Positions 34,552 through 42,743 of a stretch of DNA of 64,000 bases are shown one piece after another. How positions within the stretch are numbered: the stretch's first letter is position 1; every line of letters starts with the position of its first letter. The position numbers and the translations under genes are program-made. This stretch comes from Lichenicola cladoniae (GTDB lineage: Bacteria > Pseudomonadota > Alphaproteobacteria > Acetobacterales > Acetobacteraceae): NCBI RefSeq assembly GCF_013201075.1, contig NZ_CP053708.1, forward strand, positions 487,001 through 551,000. The letters run 5' to 3'. Under the pieces are notes generated by a model. The model saw only the letters and a program-made list of their open reading frames with translations. It was not told the origin of the DNA and did no database searches.

Positions 34552-35748
34552 TCAATCTACTAACGTTACCGAGTTGGGCTGCGGAATGGCAGTGCCGGCT
34601 GTCGAGGTCGGCACGCAGGTCACCGTATAGTTTGCGTCTTGATAGTCGTAGTCGTCGACGCCACCGCCCATGTCGTTCCACGCGAAGAGGAGCGGCGTCG
34701 CCTGTAATTGGAGGCAGGTCCTTGTCGCGGTTGCGGGCGTCGAGCAGGCATTATTATTACCAACGACCAAGTTATTCTGTAGCACGACACCGTTGTCGAG
34801 CGTCGTGCAGGGATGCGCGTTACAATTCTGGATCTTGGTGCCATTGGCAATGCCGGTAACGTAGTCGGTGACTGTCGTTTTTATTGCGGTGTTAGTACAG
34901 GTCGTGGTCGAAGTTGTATGGCCGTTCTTGGATGTCGTGGTCGTCTTCGTCTTTCCGGTCGTGAACGTAGGCTGTGGCTTGTACTCAAGCGAACTCGGTG
35001 TAGACAGACTGGAATAAAAATAATGTGTTGAACCCGCACGTGCTCCATAACCATTCGGACTATAGTTTTGACGGGCCGCCGTCTTGTTGATCAGTGCAAA
35101 GCCGACGCTGTCGTTAGGACCGACCTGAATCGCCTTAGGTTTTGTGTTATCGACTTGATAATCCGGATCGACTGCCGGATCATTTGTAAACAACAACTTC
35201 AGACTGGTCGAGCTCGGCACCGTGTTGCCCGACACCTTATAGAAATAAATGCTGTTGCCATCATAAGCTTGTGCATCAAAGCCGCCGGTCTTTGTTACCT
35301 GCAGCTGGTAGCCTGGCCCCTTTGCAGATGCCGTAATCGGCACGGATAGACCGCTTCCGACAAGGTTCATGAAGCTGTATTGCAGCGTCGCGGAAGCTAC
35401 GACCGTGACCTGGATCGTACTTGGGATGGTGACGGTCGGACTACTCACTGTGGCGGTGGTGGCTAACGAGGCCACACCTTTATTGTAATATGCAGTCGCA
35501 ACCGTAATCGCGCTGCTTGATCCGGTTGGCAGGCTCAAGGCGCTGGCGCCGGCGAGCGCCGCTCCGTCGACGACAGATTGCAGCGACGTCTTCAGAATCT
35601 CCAGACGTGCGAAATCGACGGCCGCCCCCGTTGCCAGGATCATCGGGATCATCATCACGGCGAACATCACCGCAACCGCGCCGCGCTTCGCTGTTCGAAA
35701 TACCGTCAGTGCGGATTGCAGGGAATTCATGATGCGCGATGGGGTCAT
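34552..35748 (-). CDS. tadG: TadG-like pilus assembly protein
   Basis: The 398-residue protein has an N-terminal TadE/G-type anchor (RGAVAVMFAVMMIPMILATGAAVDFARLEILKTSLQSVVDGAALAGA, about residues 22-68) and an extended extracytoplasmic region. The distal part is strongly Thr-rich (a cluster of Thr, Lys and Ser near residue 265) with several cysteines. TadG is a pseudopilin-like or assembly protein of the tight-adherence pilus, facing the periplasm. The first ATG has GAGAG just upstream; ATG 35730 is an alternative. It is the last gene of the tad operon, seven bases after the preceding stop. Its codon and base composition are less GC-rich than tadABC. Confidence 0.8.
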   Translation of the reverse strand: MTPSRIMNSLQSALTVFRTAKRGAVAVMFAVMMIPMILATGAAVDFARLEILKTSLQSVVDGAALAGASALSLPTGSSSAITVATAYYNKGVASLATTATVSSPTVTIPSTIQVTVVASATLQYSFMNLVGSGLSVPITASAKGPGYQLQVTKTGGFDAQAYDGNSIYFYKVSGNTVPSSTSLKLLFTNDPAVDPDYQVDNTKPKAIQVGPNDSVGFALINKTAARQNYSPNGYGARAGSTHYFYSSLSTPSSLEYKPQPTFTTGKTKTTTTSKNGHTTSTTTCTNTAIKTTVTDYVTGIANGTKIQNCNAHPCTTLDNGVVLQNNLVVGNNNACSTPATATRTCLQLQATPLLFAWNDMGGGVDDYDYQDANYTVTCVPTSTAGTAIPQPNSVTLVD

Positions 35749-35755
35749 CGGACTC

Positions 35756-36343
35756 TCAACAGTTTCCGGTCAGACCGGCGGGGGAGGTATTCGGTCCGGA
35801 TATACTGCCGGTGTTGCGTGGCCTGCCGAAAGTAACCTGGGTGAGAAGGTAATTCTTGCCCAGCATGTAGGACAGGACAGGCGTGTAGGCGTAGGTGGTC
35901 GTGACAACGATCACGCTGTCGCTGCCAAGGCTCATCCTCGCTGCCAAAGTGCAGGCAGCCGACTTGGTCATTCCGGTGGCATTGCCCTCCAGCATCTGCC
36001 AGGCAACCGTATTCGCTGCTCCAGATGAGTTGAAGGTAACACTGGCGATTGCAGCCGTCAGGCCGGCGCCCGTGAATGGCGCCATGACCAGCTGACCACC
36101 GGAGTAAGCAATTTTGAGCGTGCTTGCGGTCGCACTGTTCTGGCTGGCTACCATGTCCTGGATGACCTGGGCCGCCAGTGCCATCTTGGTCTTGACCCGG
36201 ATCAACTGCGTTATCTCGAACGTGCCGAGGAACAGCATCACCAAAGCCGGCGACAACAGCGCCATTTCCACAGCCGCGACACCGCGGCGATCATGCCACA
36301 GATGCTTCCAATTATGCAGCCGCCTCGCTCCCGGGCCACTCAA
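35756..36343 (-). CDS. TadE/TadF-like pseudopilin
   Basis: The 195-residue protein carries the TadE-like signal and helix: HDRRGVAAVEMALLSPALVMLFLGTFEITQL near residue 17, with the Gly-x4-Glu prepilin pattern at RG/VAAVE. TadE and TadF are minor pseudopilins processed by the prepilin peptidase and needed for fibre assembly. It starts in a four-base overlap with the previous gene. The distinction between tadE and tadF is not clear from sequence alone. Confidence 0.82.
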   Translation of the reverse strand: MSGPGARRLHNWKHLWHDRRGVAAVEMALLSPALVMLFLGTFEITQLIRVKTKMALAAQVIQDMVASQNSATASTLKIAYSGGQLVMAPFTGAGLTAAIASVTFNSSGAANTVAWQMLEGNATGMTKSAACTLAARMSLGSDSVIVVTTTYAYTPVLSYMLGKNYLLTQVTFGRPRNTGSISGPNTSPAGLTGNC

Positions 36344-36882
36344 TTACCAGCATCCAACTTCGGTTCGTTCTGAAAAGCCTGCGTCGAGAGCAGGACCCAT
36401 GAGGCACCGCCCAGGCTGATCACCCAGGGTGCGACGAAGGCCCGATTATAGGCGACCTCGGCCAGCACGTAATCGCCCCGGCTTCCGACGGAAAAAGTCT
36501 TGCTGGCGAACGCCCCGCTTGTCGATGGGGTCACGGGGGCGGGGAATGCGCCCGGCGAGGTGGTGACGTAGAAATTGAGATTTGCGCAATCGAGAAACGT
36601 CGACATGTTCGAGCACACTGCCGAGCGGAACGTATCGCTCGTCGTAACCGTGCCGATCTGGATCTGGCGCGTCGCCATGACGGTGGCGTTATCCAGCACG
36701 GCCTGGGCGAAAAGCATCAGTCCGTTTTCGATGATGATGAACACCAGTGTCAGCAACAGCGGGGCTACAAGTGCGAATTCCAGCGCCGTTGTGCCACGTC
36801 GCGACTGTATGAAATGCCTCAGCAACGCGTCAGGCCCGCTCCGACGCACTGCATGTGCGGCTGGCCGCACGTCAGGAGCCAT
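36340..36882 (-). CDS. tadE: TadE-like pseudopilin
   Basis: The 180-residue protein has the typical TadE prepilin segment QSRRGTTALEFALVAPLLLTLVFIIIENGLML near residue 26 (RG/TTALEF). It is a minor pseudopilin of the Tad system, processed by CpaA. The open frame extends to 36945, but ATG 36882 overlaps the end of the TPR gene by 11 bases and gives a more usual N-terminus. The stop overlaps the next pseudopilin start (ATGA). Confidence 0.82.
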   Translation of the reverse strand: MAPDVRPAAHAVRRSGPDALLRHFIQSRRGTTALEFALVAPLLLTLVFIIIENGLMLFAQAVLDNATVMATRQIQIGTVTTSDTFRSAVCSNMSTFLDCANLNFYVTTSPGAFPAPVTPSTSGAFASKTFSVGSRGDYVLAEVAYNRAFVAPWVISLGGASWVLLSTQAFQNEPKLDAGN

Positions 36883-37708
36883 CGCCGGGCGGTGGTGGCG
36901 GCGGCGTCGCGTCTTCGCGCAATGCCTGATAGCCGGACATGGCACTACGGGCCTGGCTCTGGCTCATCTGCGTCAGCAGCAGGCGAGCCGCGTCGTCCGC
37001 ACGATCGTCGAGCGCCAACGCCATTGCCAGGTCCTGGCGGACGCGTGGGCTTGCGTCCGGCGATGAGGCGATCGGCTGCAGGATGCGGACGGCGGCCGCC
37101 GGCTGGCCGCTGATCGCCATCGAGACCGCGAGGTCGACCTGTGTTGCCGCCAATGCCCCGCTGTCTGCGCCGACCTCGATGCCACGCGCGGCGTCCGCAT
37201 GAGCGAGCGCAATCGCTCGCCGGTAGTCGTCCTGCGCTTCCGCGTGCAGTCCGGACAGGTCCAGTGCAACACCCCGGTTCGACATGGCTGCCTGGTTCGT
37301 GGGCTCCAGGGCAAGAACCTCGCTGAAGCGGGCGCTGGCCTCCGCAGGGCTGGTCGCCAGCGCCACGCGGCCTAGGCCCATCAGTGCCGGGACGCTGCGC
37401 ACGTGCAGTGTCAGCGCCTGCCGGTAGCTAGCGGCCGCCCTGGGATAGTCGCCGAGCTGATAATAGGCATCGCCGCGACGCAGCAGTGCAGGCACGTCGT
37501 TCGGGTTGCGTGCCAGCACTGCTTTCGACACCTGCAGCGCAAGACTGGGCGCGCCTCCCGCAAGCGCACTATCCGCAAGTCCGAGGCCAAGTCGGCCGGC
37601 TGCCGGCTGCCTACCTCCGTTGGCACAACCGGTCAGCGCCAGCATGCCGAGGAAGACGCAGGACGATGCAAGCGGGCGGAAGCGGAAATAGGACATGGGC
37701 GAGACCAT
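36872..37708 (-). CDS. tadD: TadD-like TPR lipoprotein
   Basis: The 278-residue protein begins with a lipoprotein signal peptide, LASSCVFLGMLALTGC, with lipobox LTGC near residue 27. Tetratricopeptide repeats follow (NPNDVPALLRRGDAYYQLGDYPRAAASYRQAL and EPTNQAAMSNRGVALDLSGLHAEAQDDYRRAIAL). It ends in a poly-Pro tail. TadD is the outer-membrane-associated pilotin-like TPR protein of Tad systems and helps the secretin assemble. The ATG shares one base with the tadC stop. A long open frame upstream of the ATG is not part of it. Confidence 0.85.
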   Translation of the reverse strand: MVSPMSYFRFRPLASSCVFLGMLALTGCANGGRQPAAGRLGLGLADSALAGGAPSLALQVSKAVLARNPNDVPALLRRGDAYYQLGDYPRAAASYRQALTLHVRSVPALMGLGRVALATSPAEASARFSEVLALEPTNQAAMSNRGVALDLSGLHAEAQDDYRRAIALAHADAARGIEVGADSGALAATQVDLAVSMAISGQPAAAVRILQPIASSPDASPRVRQDLAMALALDDRADDAARLLLTQMSQSQARSAMSGYQALREDATPPPPPPGDGS

Positions 37709-38658
37709 CAGTGCTTCATTGCCTTCAGCACCTGCACGGCGATCGGGCCGGCGACGATGAGGAAGACGCAGGGGAGGATGAACAGGATCATCGGGATGGT
37801 GAGCAGCACGGGCAGTCTTGCCGCGCGCTCCTCGAAACGAGTCAGCGTTTCCTGACGGAGTTCCGTCGCCAGCGTCCGTAGCGCGAGGCTCAGCGGAGTG
37901 CCGTACTGGATCGACTGCACCAGCGTAGTGCCAAGACGCCTGAGGCTGACAAGTCCGGTACGCTCGCCCATGTTGACGAGCGCGGTGCGCGTATCCGATC
38001 CCAAAGTGAGCTCGTTGTATGTGATGGTCAGTTCGGTGGCGAGCTTCGGATGCGCATGCACCACCTCGACGCTGACCCGCTGGATCGTGGACTCCAGCGC
38101 AAGCCCCGCCTCCGCGCAAATGACCATCATGTCGAGCCCGTCCGCGAGGCCCTTCTCGATCGCTGCGAGGTAGGTCTTGCGACGTTGCCCGATGATCATG
38201 TTGGGCAGCATCAGTCCGACTATGGCAGCGGCGGCGACAAGCCCAAACAACAGGATCGGTCTCATCGCGGCATGACGCAGCAGCGCGAACGCGCCGACCG
38301 GCGCCCCGATCGCGAGCAGTATCTTGGCACCCACGAACAGTTCGAAATTATGCGACGTCATCATCCCGCCGGCGCGGAGGGTCTGTTCGAGCTCTGCCCG
38401 TGTTTTGACCGACAGCAGGCCGCTCGCCGTGATGACGCTGCCCAGCGCCGCGATCATGGCCGCAATCGGGCGCGGACGATCCTCCGGCTCCTCGGTGAGC
38501 ATGCCCATCGCCCGGTTGCGCGCGTCCTTGATGCGCACCCTGATCCTGTTTGTTGCCAGCCGCCGGTCGATCGCCACCGTGCCACCGGCCAGCAGCAATC
38601 CGGCAAACAGAGAGACCGCGGCCTCCAGGCCCCCGGAAATGGAGGCATCCTGGATCAT
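37708..38658 (-). CDS. tadC: Tad inner-membrane platform protein TadC
   Basis: The 316-residue T2SF-domain protein has an N-terminal helix, two central helices (near residues 115-160), the conserved cytoplasmic GLDMMVICAEAGLALESTIQRVS segment and a C-terminal helix (LLTIPMILFILPCVFLIVAG). With TadB it forms the inner-membrane platform acted on by the TadA ATPase. It overlaps tadB by four bases. Confidence 0.92.
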   Translation of the reverse strand: MIQDASISGGLEAAVSLFAGLLLAGGTVAIDRRLATNRIRVRIKDARNRAMGMLTEEPEDRPRPIAAMIAALGSVITASGLLSVKTRAELEQTLRAGGMMTSHNFELFVGAKILLAIGAPVGAFALLRHAAMRPILLFGLVAAAAIVGLMLPNMIIGQRRKTYLAAIEKGLADGLDMMVICAEAGLALESTIQRVSVEVVHAHPKLATELTITYNELTLGSDTRTALVNMGERTGLVSLRRLGTTLVQSIQYGTPLSLALRTLATELRQETLTRFEERAARLPVLLTIPMILFILPCVFLIVAGPIAVQVLKAMKH

Positions 38659-39617
38659 GAAAGGCTCTTCTGGATCATCATGCGCATCGACAGGACCCCG
38701 AGGCCGAGCAATCCAAGGGTGAAACCCAGGATGATATGCCCGGTCGGTTCGGTCAGTAGTGTCATCACGTAGCGCGGGTTCATGAACCAGAGCGCTATGA
38801 ACAGCAGGACCGGCAACACCGTCAGCACATTGGCGCTGGTACGCGCCTCGGCTGCCAGGGCATAGCCGCGCGAGCGGGCCGCAACGCGCTTGCGGATGGT
38901 GTCGGCCAGCCCCTCCAGGGTTTCGCCGAGATTGCCGCCGGTCTGGCTCTGCAGGCTGAGTGCGGTGGCGAAAAAGCGGTATTCCGGCAGTCCGTTGCGC
39001 TCTCCCATCATGCGCAGTGCCTCGTCCAGCGGCAGGCCGATCGCCAGTTGGTCCACCACGAGGCCGAACTCGATCGCTGTAGGGGGCGGGCCGTCTCGCG
39101 ACACCGAGGCGATCGCATCGCCGACCGGAATGCCGACCCGCACCCCGCGCACCACCATCGCCAGCGCATCGGGAAACTGCTCGAACAGCGTCGAGGCACG
39201 CTTGCGCTTCCAGCGTCCGAACAACATCCTCGCGGCGATAGGCCAGAGCGGCACGGTCAGCAACAGACCGGCCCGTCCGGCCACGAGAGTCGTGGCGCCT
39301 GCCACCAGCGCCGCCAGCGGCAGCGCGATGCCGACGACCGTCACCGGATGCAGTGGATAAAGGTCCAGCCGCTGCGCATCGTAGCCGAATACCCGGCTGA
39401 TCGGGGAGGCACGCGTGTCCCGGGCGGGTTTGGTCGCAAGGCCGTCCGATTCCACCAGGTCGACGAAGGACATGCGCTCGTGCCGATCGAGTGCGGCCCG
39501 GAACCGCTCGTTGCGCCTCTTAACCAGCTGTCTTGATCGTGCCGCGACGTGCAGGCCCAGTGCCGCCGCAAACAGCAGCAGGAAGGAGCAGGGCAGCAGC
39601 AGGCTCGCCGCGTTCAT
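38655..39617 (-). CDS. tadB: Tad inner-membrane platform protein TadB
   Basis: The 320-residue T2SF-domain protein begins with a membrane anchor (LLLPCSFLLLFAAALGLHVAA) and carries FEQFPDALAMVVRGVRVGIPVGDAIASVS and QSQTGGNLGETLEGLADTIRKR, the two T2SF signatures. A C-terminal helix pair ends it. TadB partners TadC in the pilus platform. It overlaps tadA and tadC by four bases each, so the core assembly machinery is translationally coupled. Confidence 0.92.
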   Translation of the reverse strand: MNAASLLLPCSFLLLFAAALGLHVAARSRQLVKRRNERFRAALDRHERMSFVDLVESDGLATKPARDTRASPISRVFGYDAQRLDLYPLHPVTVVGIALPLAALVAGATTLVAGRAGLLLTVPLWPIAARMLFGRWKRKRASTLFEQFPDALAMVVRGVRVGIPVGDAIASVSRDGPPPTAIEFGLVVDQLAIGLPLDEALRMMGERNGLPEYRFFATALSLQSQTGGNLGETLEGLADTIRKRVAARSRGYALAAEARTSANVLTVLPVLLFIALWFMNPRYVMTLLTEPTGHIILGFTLGLLGLGVLSMRMMIQKSLS

Positions 39618-41098
39618 CGAGCCGCCTCGTCGAGAGCTGCCATCCAGGCGCGGTCGAGACCGAAATATGACAGCCGCTCGTGATATTTCGGACGTATGCG
39701 GCTGACCTTGTAGCGGCCGATCAGGCGCCCGCTGGGATCCTCGCCGATGATCTCCAGGCGGAAGACGTCGTTGAGGGTAACGATGTCGCCTTCCATGCCG
39801 ATCACCTCGGTTACCTGGGTGACGCGCCGACCGCCATCGCGCTGACGCTCGACCTGCACCACGAGATCGACCGCGCTGGTGATTTGCTGGCGAATCGCGC
39901 GGGACGGCAGGCCGGTATTGCCCATCTGCACCATGTTCTCGATGCGGATCATCGCGTCGCGCGCGGTGTTGGCATGGATCGTCGACATCGATCCGTCATG
40001 GCCGGTGTTCATCGCCTGCAGCATGTCGAACGCCTCGCCCCCCCGCACTTCACCGATGATCACGCGGTCGGGGCGCATGCGCAGCGCGTTTCGCACCAGG
40101 TCGCGCTGCGTTATCTCCCCACGCCCCTCCAGGCTGGATGGCCGCGTTTCCAGTCGCACCACGTGAGGCTGCTGCAGCTGCAGTTCGGCCGCATCCTCGA
40201 TGGTCACGATCCGCTCGCCATGGTCGATCATGCGCGAAATCGCGTTCATCATCGTGGTCTTGCCGGAGCCGGTGCCGCCGGAGATGACGATGTTCAGCCG
40301 CGCACGGCCGGCGATTTCCAGGATGCGGGCTACCGGTGCGGTCAAGGCGCCGAAGCCGATCAGCTTCGCGAAGTCGATCGGCTTCTTGCCGAATTTCCGG
40401 ATCGAGATATACGGCCCGTCGAGAGCCAGCGGCGGCAGGACGATGTTCACCCGCGAACCGTCCTTGAGCCGTGCATCGACCATCGGACTCGATTCATCGA
40501 CCCGCCTGCCGACACCGGCGGCAATGCGCTGACAGATCCCGATGACGTGCGACGCGTCCCGGAACCGGACATCGGTCCTCACCACCTTGCCGCCGCGCTC
40601 GACGAACACGCAGTCCGGACCATTGACCATGATGTCGGCGATGCTGTCGTCGTCGAGCAGCGGCTGCAATGGGCCCATGCCCAGCATGTCATCGACCAGC
40701 TCCTCTGCCAGCTGGCGCTGCTCGCGGCCGTTTAGCTGAATGCGGTTGGAGGTCGCGATCTCGGATACCAGCCGTTCGATATCGATCCGCAATCGTTCCG
40801 GTGTGGTGTTGATAATAGCGCTTGGTTCGATCCGCGTGAGGCACAGCCGACGAAGCTCGCGCACCGCCTCGCTATGGGAGCTCGGCATACCACGCGATGG
40901 CGGGGCCGCGAGGATGCGTATCGCCGATCCCGGAACGACTACAGCTTTAAGATCGGCTGGCGGTGTCACGACTGTCCCGGGTTGCGGATCCTGCAGCGGC
41001 ACGGAAAGAACGACCGGGCCTTCCGCCTCCGGTCTTTCAAGCGATGCGGGACTGTCCTCCTGCGCTGATCGTCGGCCAAAAATAGGGCTCTGGATCAT
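39614..41098 (-). CDS. tadA: Tad pilus assembly ATPase TadA/CpaF
   Basis: The 494-residue secretion ATPase has Walker A GGTGSGKT with K280, the Walker B/His-box region MRPDRVIIGEVRGGEAFDMLQAMNTGHDGSMSTIHANT and an N-terminal domain with PLLDDDSIADIMVNGPD. It powers extension (and probably retraction) of the Flp pilus. The N-terminal 80 residues are Pro-rich and poorly conserved. It overlaps tadZ and tadB by four bases each. Confidence 0.95.
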   Translation of the reverse strand: MIQSPIFGRRSAQEDSPASLERPEAEGPVVLSVPLQDPQPGTVVTPPADLKAVVVPGSAIRILAAPPSRGMPSSHSEAVRELRRLCLTRIEPSAIINTTPERLRIDIERLVSEIATSNRIQLNGREQRQLAEELVDDMLGMGPLQPLLDDDSIADIMVNGPDCVFVERGGKVVRTDVRFRDASHVIGICQRIAAGVGRRVDESSPMVDARLKDGSRVNIVLPPLALDGPYISIRKFGKKPIDFAKLIGFGALTAPVARILEIAGRARLNIVISGGTGSGKTTMMNAISRMIDHGERIVTIEDAAELQLQQPHVVRLETRPSSLEGRGEITQRDLVRNALRMRPDRVIIGEVRGGEAFDMLQAMNTGHDGSMSTIHANTARDAMIRIENMVQMGNTGLPSRAIRQQITSAVDLVVQVERQRDGGRRVTQVTEVIGMEGDIVTLNDVFRLEIIGEDPSGRLIGRYKVSRIRPKYHERLSYFGLDRAWMAALDEAAR

Positions 41099-42444
41099 CC
41101 GCGTGCTCCAAGTCGAAGACGACCGCGGCCCGGCCGCCCGCCGCCCGGCCGGGCTTCCGGCGGCTGGTCGGCTCGCCGCCGTTTGAACATGTCGGTTTGG
41201 GTCCCCGGGCTGTCGAGCAACCGCTCGAATGCCGCGTACTTAGCAAGCTCCAGTATGGCGTCGCGAAACTTCCCACGCAGAGCTGCTTCCGGCAGGCCAA
41301 GCGTCGCAGCCGGACCAAGCTGCTTCGGCATGTCGGGGATCGTCACCTCCGGAACAATTCCCAGGCCCTCCTCCACCTGTCGCCGGGTAAGCCCACCAAG
41401 TTGGCCGATACGGTTCAGCACAATGATCGGCCGTTCCGACTGCATCGGTCCACTCGGCAGCGCCAGCATGCGCAGCGTGTCACGGATCGAAACCAGCGTA
41501 GGCTCCATCACGAAAATACGTCGGTGCGCCAGTTTCATGAAGTCGAGCATGTGCGGCTCCTGCTGTAGCGGAACGTCGCCGACGATCACCGTGTAACGGC
41601 GCTGCATCATGCCAATGAGTTTCGCTGCCGCTCCAGGCTCGTAGAAGAGCGGCTCGGTAAGACGTTCTTCGCTTGCCAGTACAGAAAGCCGGTTCGCGGC
41701 AACGTTGGTGTCGAGGATTTGCGCCGTGCGCTCGATGAACAACTCGTCGACACGCTCGGGTGTTTCCATGGCCGTGCGCAGGCCGCCGGTGACGCGGACG
41801 CCGAGCAGCATTGCCGCATTGCCGCGGTGCAGGTCGGTGTCCAGCAGCGCCGTGTGCTGGCGCCTGTCGACGGCGAAATGCCAGGCCAGATAGGCGGCGA
41901 TCGTGGTGGCGCCGGCGCCTCCGCGGACGCCGGTGACGGCTAGAAAGCGAGCGGCCTGTGTTGATCTGGACGCCGTATTCTGGCCGGATACCAGTGGTGC
42001 GAAATGGCGCAGCACCATGTCCCGGGTGAGTGGTTTCGGCAGGTAGTCGACGCTGCCGAGGCCGCGGGTGATCTGGCGGTAGAAATCGAGGTCGCCCCGG
42101 TCCCCGACCACCAGCACCTGGACATCCGGCTCCAGCACGTCCGCCAGCTCGGAAAGTGCCGATAGCGGCTGCGCCTCGCCGCCCACATCGATAATGAGGG
42201 TGCGTGGTGTGGCGATCCGGCGCAACGCCGCGGTTGCGGTGCGAATACCGCCGCGCCGGATCTCCAGCGTGTCCCCTAATGTCTCCGACAGCCCTTCGCG
42301 CAACGCGGCTTCGGTAGCGGAATCGGCGGCATAGGCAATGAGGACCGGCCGGTCGTGACGGGCCGGCTTGGTCGTACCATCGGAGTTGCCCTCGCCCGAC
42401 GCTTGTTGCTTCCCATGTTCCGGCTGCGGGACGTTGTCGCTCAT
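41095..42444 (-). CDS. cpaE: TadZ/CpaE pilus localisation ATPase
   Basis: The 449-residue protein has an N-terminal response-regulator-like domain (about residues 30-150, with LIIDVGG and YLPKPLT) and a ParA/MinD-type ATPase domain. Its P-loop reads VRGGAGATTIAAYLA, lacking the usual lysine of the deviant Walker A, as in other atypical TadZ proteins. DTDLHRGNAAMLLGV follows. TadZ marks the site of pilus assembly, often a pole. The C-terminus ends in an Arg/Gly-rich tail. The frame is open to 42876, but ATG 42444 overlaps the stop of the upstream lipoprotein gene. Confidence 0.88.
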   Translation of the reverse strand: MSDNVPQPEHGKQQASGEGNSDGTTKPARHDRPVLIAYAADSATEAALREGLSETLGDTLEIRRGGIRTATAALRRIATPRTLIIDVGGEAQPLSALSELADVLEPDVQVLVVGDRGDLDFYRQITRGLGSVDYLPKPLTRDMVLRHFAPLVSGQNTASRSTQAARFLAVTGVRGGAGATTIAAYLAWHFAVDRRQHTALLDTDLHRGNAAMLLGVRVTGGLRTAMETPERVDELFIERTAQILDTNVAANRLSVLASEERLTEPLFYEPGAAAKLIGMMQRRYTVIVGDVPLQQEPHMLDFMKLAHRRIFVMEPTLVSIRDTLRMLALPSGPMQSERPIIVLNRIGQLGGLTRRQVEEGLGIVPEVTIPDMPKQLGPAATLGLPEAALRGKFRDAILELAKYAAFERLLDSPGTQTDMFKRRRADQPPEARPGGGRPGRGRLRLGARG

Positions 42445-42743
42445 TGCGATGCGTTTCCCCCGGTGCTCGCTCCGCTTCCCCCGGACGTTGACTCCATTTT
42501 CAGCGGCTTGGTCTTGTCGGTATGCAAACGCAGCACCGCGGCGGCATCCAATATACCGTCCGAGCCGGGAGTTCCGTGACCCGCGACGGTGTCGGTCTTG
42601 TCGATCGCTTCGGCATCGAGGTTCATCTGGTTGACGCCTGTCGCATGCCAGGTGCCGGGCTGGTCGAATGGATTGCAGCCGCCGAGCAGAAGCGTTCCGA
42701 GCAGAAGCGGGACGTACGGCCGGGCCGAGCGATACGGGCTCAT
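42441..42743 (-). CDS. cpaD: Short CpaD-like pilus lipoprotein
   Basis: The 100-residue lipoprotein has signal peptide LLLGTLLLGGC with lipobox LGGC near residue 23. The middle (GTPGSDGILDAAAVLRLHTDKTKPL) resembles the C-terminal end of CpaD, a lipoprotein of Tad systems that is usually about twice as long. It ends in a Gly/Ser-rich tail. It lies between the secretin gene and cpaE, the usual cpaD position. It may be a reduced CpaD or a separate small pilotin. Confidence 0.7.
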   Translation of the reverse strand: MSPYRSARPYVPLLLGTLLLGGCNPFDQPGTWHATGVNQMNLDAEAIDKTDTVAGHGTPGSDGILDAAAVLRLHTDKTKPLKMESTSGGSGASTGGNASQ

